A stretch of 42,778 nt of DNA. It comes from Candidatus Dormiibacterota bacterium (lineage in GTDB: Bacteria > Chloroflexota > Dormibacteria > Dormibacterales > Dormibacteraceae). Of the stretch, positions 33,787 through 42,778 are shown piece by piece (position 1 is the first letter of the stretch; each line of letters starts with the position of its first letter). The position numbers and the translations under genes were made by a program. The notes under the pieces were generated by a model that had not been told where the DNA came from, ran no database searches, and was given only the letters and a program-made list of their open reading frames with translations. The stretch covers positions 1 to 42,778 of the forward strand of contig CATPBK010000010.1 of NCBI GenBank assembly GCA_955652705.1, in the 5' to 3' direction.

Positions 33787-33919
33787 CCACAAGGAACAGT
33801 TCTACCGCCTATCCGCTGGCGGATGGGGCCTAAGTTGCTGTCGCAGAGCCCGATCCGCCGGCCGATGGGGGTTCCGCGCGATAAATACTGATCCGTCCAG
33901 GTGACGCGTGCGCCGGGCT

Positions 33920-35953
<2,034 letters not shown>

Positions 35954-35967
35954 TTCTCGCTACCTCT

Positions 35968-36531
35968 CTACGTCGTGGGACTCGGGCCCGGTGAGCCCGC
36001 GGGGGATGGGGACGGCCGGTAGGGAGGCTTGGCCAGCGCCTGGTTGAGCTGGTCGACCTCGCCGGCGGAGATGACCTCAACCCTGCTCTGGCCCGATAGA
36101 CGGACGTAATAGCTGGAGCCGTCGAAGGTCTTGTCGCCTATGGATAGCGTATATGAACGGCCTCCGCTGAGGCGACAGCTGACGCGCAGGCTGGGCCTCT
36201 CGAAGCCGTAGGTGGAGCCGGCCGGCGGCTGCCCGATCGTAGCCGTCGGGACCGCCGACTGGAGGCCGCCGAGAAGGGCGTCGAGCGCCGGCCCGTCGGC
36301 GGCACCCGGGGCCGGCAGCGAGACCTGCCAATCCGCTCCCGGCCCAGCTCGCTGCAGGTCGACGACCGCGGCGCCAGGCTGCTCGAGCTTGAGCTCCACC
36401 GTGTCGGCCGCTCCGCACGGAACCAGAGCGGCGGCCGGCGCCGGGGAAGTCCTCGGGCGGGTCTGAAAGGCATAGAGCGCGAGGCCGGCGAGGACGGCGA
36501 GCAGCACCAGCCCCATCTTCCAGTTGATCAA
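35968..36531 (-). CDS. DUF4340-like protein of the ABC/GldG system
   Basis: This 187-residue protein has one N-terminal membrane helix (residues 5-22, KMGLVLLAVLAGLALYAF) and an extracytoplasmic domain with VELKLEQPGAAVVDLQR, WQVSLPAPG, then YTLSIGDKTFDGSSYYVRL and VISAGEVDQL, the DUF4340 pattern. The tail is Pro/Ser-rich. It follows the GldG-like protein by 13 nt in the order ATPase, permease, GldG, DUF4340, a common arrangement. The role is unknown; it is shorter than many DUF4340 proteins (about 300-500 residues), so only one of the repeated units may be present. Confidence 0.75.
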   Translation of the reverse strand: MINWKMGLVLLAVLAGLALYAFQTRPRTSPAPAAALVPCGAADTVELKLEQPGAAVVDLQRAGPGADWQVSLPAPGAADGPALDALLGGLQSAVPTATIGQPPAGSTYGFERPSLRVSCRLSGGRSYTLSIGDKTFDGSSYYVRLSGQSRVEVISAGEVDQLNQALAKPPYRPSPSPAGSPGPSPTT

Positions 36532-36544
36532 GCCGCGGCCGCCC

Positions 36545-38089
36545 TCAGAAAAGGCGGCGCCGGGCCCAGACCAGGAGCCCGCCGACGCCCGCCAGGAGGG
36601 GTAGCAGCAAGAGGGTTACAAAGACATTCAGGTTCTGCTGCTCCTGGGTCAGGGCGAGGTTCGGGTTGCGGTTGGGCTTGGCAGGGATGGCGATCAGGTT
36701 CTCCTGCGCGGAAAGCCAGTCCAGCGACCCGACCAGCAGCTGCCGGTTGACGACGGAGAATTCGAGCGCGCGGTTCTCGCCGAGGGACGCTGTGCCCACC
36801 AGGACGACCCGGCTGGGCTTGGCGGCGGTTCCGCCAGGCGCCCTTTCGGACGTCTCCATGAGCACGAAGGGTCCCGCCTGATCGGCCGGCTTGCGGGCCA
36901 GGTCCTGGCGCGGGTCCTGGACGAGGTAGGACTGGTCGGAGCTGCTGGCCACCCGCGTGACGGTCGCGCCCGCCGCGCCGCTGCCAGCGATGGCGCTCGC
37001 CAGCGGGAAGAAGCTGACCCGGTTGGCGAGGTCCTTGGCGATCGGCGAGGCGCCGTACTGCACGACCGCCGGAGTGGTCGGGTCGCGATCGGCCGAGTGG
37101 GCCGCGTCCTCGACCACGAGCCCGTCCGTGAAAGTCAGCCCGTACGGCTTGAGCAGGTCGTTGTAGCGGGCGGCCACCGCCGGATCCGTCCAGGGGTCGA
37201 GGGCGAGCAGGAGGCTGCCGCCGGCGTCCAGGTAGCCGGTCAGCGCCTTGGCGCCGGTGTCGGTGAGCGGCTTGCTCGGGCCCATGACGACGACGATGTC
37301 GCAGCCGCTGCCGATCTCACCGGTCTGGGAGAGCAGCAGGTCACGCTGCGTGAAGTTCTCTGCCGCCAGCTGGGCGGCCGCGTCAGAGTAGCCGGTGATC
37401 TGGGCCGCATCCTTCAGGTCGCGCTCCCCCTCGCCCACCGTCCAGCAGACCGACGGCGAGCGGGACGATTCCAATTTGAGGACCGCGGAAGCGACGTCCT
37501 GCTCGCCCTGGGAGCCCGAGTTGAGGAGCTGGGTCTTGCCGCCGTAGCGGATCACGACCGTGCCGCTCGTGATGACGCCGAACTGACGGGCCTGGACGGG
37601 ATCGACGAAGGGGTCCTGGACGCTCACCCGGATCTTCGGGTTCACCGAGGCGAACCTGTCGAGCAGAGCCTTCGTGTCGTCGAAACCGGGGTCCGAGCGG
37701 CGGAAGAACATGATCATGTCCATGCTCTGGCTGACGGACTGGGCTTCCAGAACCGACTGCGGGGCCAGCGTGTTGACCCGGAAGCGGGTGAGGTCCAGGG
37801 ACTGAGTGCTGCGCGCGGCGAGCACGTTGGCCAGGACCAGGATGCCGATCACCAGCGCCGTGATCAGCACGCTGAGCGTTCCGAAACGCGACCGCCGGCT
37901 CCTGACGAGGTCAGTCAGCGCACGCGGGTCGAGCAGCGCGTAGGCGATCAGAAGGGCAAGGCCGGCGATCAGCGGGTAGCCGGAGCTGGTCGTCAGCCGG
38001 CCCTGGATGGAGAGGATGGCGCCGCCGACTCCGAGCAGGACCACGCCAAGCGCGGCTGTCAAGACGGCCAGGGGGCGCTCCCAGCGCAT
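36545..38089 (-). CDS. GldG-like ABC-type auxiliary protein
   Basis: This 514-residue protein has three N-terminal membrane helices (about 10-28, 38-52, 71-92), a large extracytoplasmic domain and one C-terminal helix with a basic end (VWARRRLF). The domain has the ABC_transp_aux pattern: RFRVNTLAPQSVLEAQSV, IMFFRRSDPGFDDTKALLDRF, SVQDPFVDPVQARQFGV, and the second half with DIVVVMGPSKPLTDTGAKAL and GGSLLLALDPWTDP. GldG is needed for gliding in Bacteroidetes, but homologues are widespread in non-gliding bacteria and their substrate is unknown. It is 13 nt from the permease gene. Confidence 0.85.
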   Translation of the reverse strand: MRWERPLAVLTAALGVVLLGVGGAILSIQGRLTTSSGYPLIAGLALLIAYALLDPRALTDLVRSRRSRFGTLSVLITALVIGILVLANVLAARSTQSLDLTRFRVNTLAPQSVLEAQSVSQSMDMIMFFRRSDPGFDDTKALLDRFASVNPKIRVSVQDPFVDPVQARQFGVITSGTVVIRYGGKTQLLNSGSQGEQDVASAVLKLESSRSPSVCWTVGEGERDLKDAAQITGYSDAAAQLAAENFTQRDLLLSQTGEIGSGCDIVVVMGPSKPLTDTGAKALTGYLDAGGSLLLALDPWTDPAVAARYNDLLKPYGLTFTDGLVVEDAAHSADRDPTTPAVVQYGASPIAKDLANRVSFFPLASAIAGSGAAGATVTRVASSSDQSYLVQDPRQDLARKPADQAGPFVLMETSERAPGGTAAKPSRVVLVGTASLGENRALEFSVVNRQLLVGSLDWLSAQENLIAIPAKPNRNPNLALTQEQQNLNVFVTLLLLPLLAGVGGLLVWARRRLF

Positions 38090-38102
38090 CAGGCACGCAC
38101 CT

Positions 38103-39020
38103 CTACCGCCAGCGCCTCGACTCGATGACGCGGGTGGCGAGGAAGAGCGAGCCGGCGATCAAGCTCGCGAAGTAAAGCGCGTCCTTCAAGAAGATCTGGC
38201 CGCGGCTGAACGCCTGGTAGCGGTTCTGGCCGCCGACGTAATCGAAGAATTGGTCGTAAGGCGGGCCGATGAACTGGGCGAAGGCGCCCAGGTACCAGAT
38301 CAGGATCAAGGCGACGACGCCCACCACAGCCGCGATGATCTGGTTCTGCGTCAGGCTGGAGGCCAGGAGGCCGATCGCGACGAACGTGGCGCCGGCGAGG
38401 ACGAGCCCGGCGTATCCCGAGATCAGGAGCCCCCAGTCCAGGTTGCCGACCAGGAGCCAGCTCAGGCCGAAGGGCTTGATCTTGTCCGGCAGGTACACCG
38501 CGAACAGGACGACGTAGACCAGCGTGAAGGCGGTCGTGGCGAGCAGGAACACGACCCCGCCCAGCCATTTGCCGATGACCAGCTCCGAGTCCCTCACCGG
38601 CGAGGCCAGGAGCATCTCGAGCGTGCCGTGGCGGCGCTCCTCCGCGATCAGCCGCATCGTGTAGAGAGGCACCAGGAAGAGGTAGAGGAAGGCGATGAGG
38701 CTGAAGACGTTGTCCATCGTCGCTTGCTGCTGCCCAAGGACTGGAATCAGGTAGCCGAAGAGCGACACCGGGAGAATCACGAGCGCGCCCACGACCCAGG
38801 CCATCGGCGAGACGAAGTAGCTCCCCAGCTCGCGGCGCGCGATCGCGAGCGCGGTGAGCAAGCCGGTCCGCCAAAAGGTTCCGTAGAGACCGGCTCGCGG
38901 CGGCTCCCCAGTCGCCTCCGACTCGGCCCGGGCCTCGGTCTCGGGCGCGGCGACGACCTCTGAGGTGGGAGCTTCTTCTCGCTCGACCTCCAGTTCCTCG
39001 ACGCGCTCCCGCCGCTTCAA
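38103..39020 (-). CDS. ABC-2 type permease
   Basis: This 305-residue membrane protein has a charged, Glu-rich N-terminal tail of about 55 residues, then six hydrophobic helices. The motif ERRHGTLEMLLASPVRDSELV after the second helix is typical of ABC-2/NosY/GldF permeases. It forms the membrane part of the exporter whose ATPase gene precedes it; the two genes overlap by 4 nt (ATGA, 39017-39020). The transported substrate is unknown. The long acidic N-terminal tail is unusual for the family. Confidence 0.9.
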   Translation of the reverse strand: MKRRERVEELEVEREEAPTSEVVAAPETEARAESEATGEPPRAGLYGTFWRTGLLTALAIARRELGSYFVSPMAWVVGALVILPVSLFGYLIPVLGQQQATMDNVFSLIAFLYLFLVPLYTMRLIAEERRHGTLEMLLASPVRDSELVIGKWLGGVVFLLATTAFTLVYVVLFAVYLPDKIKPFGLSWLLVGNLDWGLLISGYAGLVLAGATFVAIGLLASSLTQNQIIAAVVGVVALILIWYLGAFAQFIGPPYDQFFDYVGGQNRYQAFSRGQIFLKDALYFASLIAGSLFLATRVIESRRWR

Positions 39021-39970
39021 TCTGGCGATGACGACGGCTCCTCGGTGGTCAGGTAGATGAACACGTCCTCCAGGCTCAGCGTCCGCGACTGCAGGCCCAG
39101 AAGCCCAAAGCCGGACCTGATCGCAATCCGTGCCAGCTCCTCCCGCGGATCCGCGTCGTCACTGCTTATGAGCACCCGGCACTGGCCGTCGGCGGCTGCC
39201 TCGACTTCGACCTCGCTGACCGAACGGACCGCGCCGAGCTTGCGGCGGATCGCCTCGGGGTTGCCGCGGAGCACCATCTCGATCTCCAGCCGGCGGCCCT
39301 GGCTCAGGCGGCGGGAGAGGTTGGCGGGGCTGTCGTCGGCCACCAGGCGGCCCTGGTTGATGATCACCACCCGCTCGCAGGTCGCGCTCACCTCGGGCAG
39401 GATGTGGGTCGAGAGGATGACCGTGTGCTGGCGCCCGAGCTCCCGGATCAGCTCGCGGGTCTCGCGCGTCTGGGCCGGATCCAGACCAGAGGTGGGCTCG
39501 TCGAGGATCAGGACGTCCGGGTCGTGGACCACGGCCTGGGCGAGGCCGACCCGCTGGCGGAGGCCCTTGGAAAGGCGGCCGATGACGTCGTGCCGCCGCT
39601 CGCCGAGGCCGCAGGCTTCGATCGCGTAGTCGATGCGGCCGGCCCGCTTCTGAGGCAGGACGCCCCGCAGCTTGCAGGCCAGCTTCAAGTACTCGGAGAC
39701 CCGCATCTCGGGGTAGAGCGGATTGGTCTCAGGCAGGTAGCCGATCCGGCGGCGCACCTCGATCGAGTTGCTGAAAACGTCGAAGCCGGCCACCGTGGCG
39801 CTCCCACCTTGAGCTGCCAGGTAACCCGTCAGGATCCGCATCGTAGTCGACTTCCCGGCTCCGTTCGGGCCGAGGAAGCCAAGAATCTGGCCGCGGGGCA
39901 CCGAGAAGCTGATGCCGTCGACAGCCGTGCGGGGTCCGTACTGCTTGGTGAGTTCCTTGACTTCGATCAT
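39017..39970 (-). CDS. ABC transporter ATP-binding protein
   Basis: This 317-residue ATPase powers the ABC-2/GldG system. The Walker A motif GPNGAGKST is at residues 34-42, the signature LSKGLRQRVGLAQ near 135, Walker B DVLILDEPTSGLDP near 155, and the switch His in LSTHILPE. About 80 residues after the core form the extra C-terminal domain typical of CcmA/NatA exporters. The gene starts at ATG 39970, divergent from the CinA-like gene. The spacer is only 32 nt, so the two promoters must overlap. Confidence 0.94.
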   Translation of the reverse strand: MIEVKELTKQYGPRTAVDGISFSVPRGQILGFLGPNGAGKSTTMRILTGYLAAQGGSATVAGFDVFSNSIEVRRRIGYLPETNPLYPEMRVSEYLKLACKLRGVLPQKRAGRIDYAIEACGLGERRHDVIGRLSKGLRQRVGLAQAVVHDPDVLILDEPTSGLDPAQTRETRELIRELGRQHTVILSTHILPEVSATCERVVIINQGRLVADDSPANLSRRLSQGRRLEIEMVLRGNPEAIRRKLGAVRSVSEVEVEAAADGQCRVLISSDDADPREELARIAIRSGFGLLGLQSRTLSLEDVFIYLTTEEPSSSPD

Positions 39971-39988
39971 CGGGGGCGGGAGCCGGCG

Positions 39989-39996
39989 TATACCCT
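39989..39996. promoter_or_regulatory. Overlapping divergent -10 boxes between the ABC ATPase and CinA-like genes
   Basis: On the plus strand TACCCT (39991-39996) is 6 nt before the CinA-like ATG at 40003, a leaderless arrangement. On the minus strand TATACG (39994-39989) lies 18 nt before the ABC ATPase ATG. No -35 is clear for either. Confidence 0.5.
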
Positions 39997-40002
39997 ACCG
40001 CG

Positions 40003-40776
40003 ATGGCCTCGGCGATCGTCGCGATCGGCGACGAGCTGCTCTCCGGGTTCACGCTCGACACCAATTCGCACTGGCTGGCGGAGCGGCTGCGCATCCTCGG
40101 CCACCCGCTGATGCGGGTCACGCAGGTTCGCGACCGCGAGCCCGATATCGCCGACGAGGTCCGACGGAATCTGGTCGATCCGGACGTCGACACCGTCTTC
40201 TCGATGGGAGGGCTCGGCCCCACACCCGACGACCGCACCTTCGGCGCCATAGCGCTGGCGCTTGGCCGCGAGCTGGTGGTCTGGGAGGAAGTGCGCGCGC
40301 GAATCGAACGGCGCCTGGAGAGAATGCTGGAGGCGGGCCTGGTCGACTCGGCGGATCTCAACGAAGGCCACCTCCGGATGGCCAGCATCCCGGCCGAACC
40401 GACGGAAGTGCTGCGCAACCGGGTCGGCACCGCGCCCGGCGTGCTCTACGAGGTGGACGGCACGCGGCTCTTCGTGCTGCCGGGGATCCCGCAGGAGATG
40501 AAGGCCATCTTCAGCGAGGAGATCGAGCCCAAGTACCTGGCCGGGGGCTCGGCCTCGACGGTCCGTGAGCTGCGCCTGACTTTCGCGGTCGAAGGGCGCT
40601 TCTACCAGGTCATGCGCGAGCTGGAAGGCTCCCATCCGGACGTGGTGGTCGGCTCGTACCCGAATTGGGACACCAAGGAGCTCGTGATCCGCGTCAGCGG
40701 GCAGGACGCGTCGCGGGTCGAAGACGCCCTCCAGATCGTGCGCCGGCAGGCAGAGGCGCTCGGCTACAAGGTCTAG
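40003..40776 (+). CDS. CinA N-terminal (molybdopterin-binding-like) domain protein
   Basis: This 257-residue protein matches the N-terminal half of CinA: AIVAIGDELLSGFTLDTNSHW at the start, then VDTVFSMGGLGPTPDDRTF with the MoCF-type binding loop, APGVLYEVDGTRLFVLPGIPQEMKAIF, and a C-terminal alpha/beta domain. The C-terminal nicotinamide-mononucleotide deamidase domain (PncC) of full-length CinA is missing. Stand-alone CinA-N proteins may act as ADP-ribose pyrophosphatases; this is known for relatives and not shown here. It is followed by element B and a convergent SDR gene. Confidence 0.9.
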   Translation: MASAIVAIGDELLSGFTLDTNSHWLAERLRILGHPLMRVTQVRDREPDIADEVRRNLVDPDVDTVFSMGGLGPTPDDRTFGAIALALGRELVVWEEVRARIERRLERMLEAGLVDSADLNEGHLRMASIPAEPTEVLRNRVGTAPGVLYEVDGTRLFVLPGIPQEMKAIFSEEIEPKYLAGGSASTVRELRLTFAVEGRFYQVMRELEGSHPDVVVGSYPNWDTKELVIRVSGQDASRVEDALQIVRRQAEALGYKV

Positions 40777-40782
40777 GCAACG

Positions 40783-40998
40783 GTTGCCTGTGCCGGTTGG
40801 GTGGGCCGCAGGCCGAAGGCGCGCCAGCCCGGCGTTTCCAGGCGGCCGGAGCCAAGGAGAGGGTGGCGCCAGTCGGGAGCGCAGCCGAAGCTGCGTGACG
40901 ACGCAGCGCCGGGCTCCCTCGACACCGGCTTCAGCGCCCTTCAGGGCGCCCGGCCGTCTGGGACGTCGGATGCGCCCCATTCAGCCGGCACAGGCAAC
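40783..40998 (+). repeat. Dispersed cruciform-like element, copy B
   Basis: A perfect 14-bp terminal inverted repeat, GTTGCCTGTGCCGG (40783-40796) and its complement (40985-40998), encloses the element. The central hairpin is CGCAGC-CGAA-GCTGCG (40880-40895), close to the exact centre. About 90 nt around it align with copy A at 19049-19252. It occupies the whole gap between the convergent CinA-like and SDR genes; its right end overlaps the SDR stop codon by one base. Confidence 0.78.
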
Positions 40999-41786
40999 TA
41001 CATCATGGTGTAGCCGCCGGAGACGCTCAGCGTCTGGCCGGTGACGTAAGAAGCGGCGTCGGAGGCCAGGTAGAGCACCGCCGGCGCGATGTCTTCCGGC
41101 GTGCCGAGACGCCGGAGCGGGTACTGGCGGGCGATCTTCTGCTGCAAGTCTTCGGGAAATTGGGCGCCCTGCTGCCCGGCCCACATCGAGCCCGCGCCGA
41201 AATCGCCTGCCGCATCCGGCCGGCCCGGCGTGAAACCAGGGCAGACCACGTTGAACCGGACGCCCTTGGGACCGAGCTCCCGGGCCAGCGACTTCGACAT
41301 GGCGATGATCGCGGCCTTCGTGCCGGAGTAGACGGTCTCCCGCCACTCGCCCATCCGCCCCGCGTCGGAGCTGATCGAGACGACCGCGCCCTTGCCGCGC
41401 GCGACCATCACATCGAGCACGGCACGCGTGCAGTTGACGAAGCCCCAGAAGTTGATGGCGACCTCGCGTTCCCACTCGTCGCGAGGCTTCTCCATGAACA
41501 GCCGGTCGATCGTTCCCCCGGCGCAGTTGACGTGGACGTCGACGCCGCCGAGCTCGTCGACGGCGCGCGCGGCCATGGCCTGCGCGGAATCCCAGCTCGC
41601 CACGTCCGTGCGCTGGGCGAGCGCTCCGCCGCCTGCCTCCGCAGCCACCTGACCGGCGCGGGCCTCGTCGATGTCGGCGATGAGGACGCGCGCGCCCTCC
41701 CGCGCAAAGGCGAGGACGATTCCGCGACCGATGTTGTTGGCGCCGCCGGTGACGATGACCGAGCGACCGGCCAGGCCGAGGTCCAC
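40998..41786 (-). CDS. Short-chain dehydrogenase/reductase
   Basis: This 262-residue SDR uses NAD(P). The dinucleotide loop TGGANNIGRG is at residues 13-22, followed by an Asp-rich LIADID that favours NAD, the VNCAGG motif, the catalytic Ser in VVSISSDAGR and YSGTK with the catalytic Tyr/Lys. The C-terminal block VLYLASDAASYVTGQTLSVSGG is standard. The substrate is unknown; resemblance is to 3-oxoacyl-ACP or 2-hydroxycyclohexanecarboxyl-CoA-type SDRs. The stop codon overlaps element B. It lies 9 nt after the YihY gene on the same strand. Confidence 0.93.
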   Translation of the reverse strand: MDLGLAGRSVIVTGGANNIGRGIVLAFAREGARVLIADIDEARAGQVAAEAGGGALAQRTDVASWDSAQAMAARAVDELGGVDVHVNCAGGTIDRLFMEKPRDEWEREVAINFWGFVNCTRAVLDVMVARGKGAVVSISSDAGRMGEWRETVYSGTKAAIIAMSKSLARELGPKGVRFNVVCPGFTPGRPDAAGDFGAGSMWAGQQGAQFPEDLQQKIARQYPLRRLGTPEDIAPAVLYLASDAASYVTGQTLSVSGGYTMM

Positions 41787-41795
41787 GGCGTGAGA

Positions 41796-42770
41796 TTAAG
41801 CGACCCGGCGCCGGCGTCTCCCGAGAAGTCCCAGCGCGCCCACGCCGATCAGACCGATCACCGCCCGCAGACGCGAGCCGCGGCGCTTCGGGAGGAGCGG
41901 CCGGGCGCGTTCCGCCGGTGGCGGCTTGGGGACTGCGGGAGCCGGCCTGGGGCCTTCGGCCGGCACCGGGTAGAGCACGGAGTTGAGCTCGACGCCGAGC
42001 ATGGTGATCAAGCCGAAGAAATAGGCGAACGTCATGAAGAGGAAGACGAGGCCGAACGTCTTGCCGTAGGTGTTGGCGCTGCCGGTGAGGCGCAGGTAGA
42101 GCGGAAACAGCAGCGTCAGGAGCTCGAACAGGACGCCGGCCACCAGCGAGCCCGGCCAGACCTTGCGCAACTCCTGGCGGCGGTTTGGCACGACGTAATA
42201 GATGGCGCCGAAGAGCAGGCAGCCGGCCGCCACACCGAACAGCAGCTGCAGCGCCAGGGCGGCCGCCGGGTTGTTCAGGAAGCCGGGGATGAAGGGCAGG
42301 CTCTGCGCGACAGAGAGCAGGCTGGAGGTGACCAGGCTGACGCCGGCAAGGACCGCGAAGAGGACGACCATGGCGATGCTGATCAGGACCTGGCGGACGA
42401 AGTCGCGCGGCCGCGTTTGATAGACGACGGCGAACGCCGACTGCATAGCGTTGAAGAGGGCTGCGCCCGACCAGATCAGGCCGGCGAATCCGACCAGGAA
42501 GAAGATCCCGCTCTTCTCATGGAAGGTCTTGAGGGCGTCCAGCGCCTGGGTGCGGGCCGCGTTGTCGCTCGGGATGATCGACAGGACCAGGGTGTAGACG
42601 CGGGCCGACTCGACGCCCACGACTCCCAGTACGAAGCCGATCACCGCGGCCATCACGAGGATCATCGGAAAGAGCGAGAAGAGGGCGCTCCAGGCGATGA
42701 TGACTGCCCAATTGGGCGCCTGGTCGGCCTGGAACTTGCGTAACAGGCGGCCCGGCACGCTCTCGGTCAA
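41796..42770 (-). CDS. YihY/BrkB family membrane protein
   Basis: This protein of at least 324 residues has six membrane helices in the YihY pattern, starting FQADQAPNWAVIIAWSALFSLFPM, with GLIWSGAALFNAMQSAFAVVY and the late segment YGKTFGLVFLFMTFAYFFGL, LGVELNSVLYP. The C-terminal tail is cytoplasmic, Pro-rich and ends in RRRRR. The family was once thought to be RNase BN; its real role is unknown. The TTG at 42770 is the first start in the window, but the gene may begin beyond the window edge 8 nt further on. Confidence 0.88.
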   Translation of the reverse strand: MTESVPGRLLRKFQADQAPNWAVIIAWSALFSLFPMILVMAAVIGFVLGVVGVESARVYTLVLSIIPSDNAARTQALDALKTFHEKSGIFFLVGFAGLIWSGAALFNAMQSAFAVVYQTRPRDFVRQVLISIAMVVLFAVLAGVSLVTSSLLSVAQSLPFIPGFLNNPAAALALQLLFGVAAGCLLFGAIYYVVPNRRQELRKVWPGSLVAGVLFELLTLLFPLYLRLTGSANTYGKTFGLVFLFMTFAYFFGLITMLGVELNSVLYPVPAEGPRPAPAVPKPPPAERARPLLPKRRGSRLRAVIGLIGVGALGLLGRRRRRVA

Positions 42771-42778
42771 CCGCGAGA

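Overview
The window is a high-GC, gene-dense bacterial chromosome segment. The mix of families suggests a free-living soil-type Terrabacterium, such as a Candidatus Dormibacterota, Chloroflexota or Actinomycetota-like lineage. Supporting signs are a K+-independent H+-pyrophosphatase, a DUF2510-like membrane protein, a GldG-type ABC system, many start/stop overlaps (ATGA, GTGA, TTGA, TGATG) and several apparently leaderless promoters (a TAnnnT box 6-7 nt before the start codon). This is inference from family content; no rRNA or marker gene is present to fix the taxonomy.

Layout. 100-1892 (minus): a CAT-anticodon tRNA and a coupled three-gene unit (URO-D-like, VOC, small unknown). 1946-6401: a glutaredoxin-like gene divergent from a glycolate oxidase operon (unknown 111-aa protein, GlcD, GlcE, GlcF). 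6413-8732 (minus): a membrane-anchored FHA protein and a PP2C phosphatase. 8735-13868 (minus): a galactose operon, LOG-like gene - 27-codon small ORF - galT - galK - GH2 beta-mannosidase-like protein that has lost both catalytic glutamates. 13881-15070: a candidate structured RNA with a strong terminator, three ~110-bp tandem repeats, and an AhpD-like gene with an in-frame TGA at the position of the peroxidatic cysteine. 15123-23081: regulators (TetR, ArsR), an AAA ATPase behind a symmetric four-half-site operator, a hotdog thioesterase, a membrane spermidine-synthase-like protein, two AHSA1 proteins, a phosphoesterase, a DUF4097/DUF2089 pair and a membrane protein. 23282-33870 (minus): an apparent nine-gene branched-chain amino acid / 2-oxo-acid operon (leuA, ilvA, unknown, acyl-CoA ligase, leuB-like, leuC, leuD, a second HMGL-family synthase, an orphan E1-alpha) behind a possible leucine attenuator. 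33920-39970 (minus): H+-PPase and an ABC/GldG/DUF4340 system. 40003-42770: CinA-like protein, SDR, YihY.

The most unusual structure is a family of four dispersed 184-216-bp elements (19049-19252, 23078-23285, 26192-26375, 40783-40998). Each nearly fills an intergenic gap, has a central hairpin whose stem changes by compensatory substitution between copies, and is closed by its own terminal inverted repeat. The terminal repeat sequence differs in every copy while its self-complementarity is kept. Other leading observations are the possible selenocysteine codon, the GH2 pseudoenzyme, the leuA leader, the unidentified RNA and the small ORF in the galactose operon.
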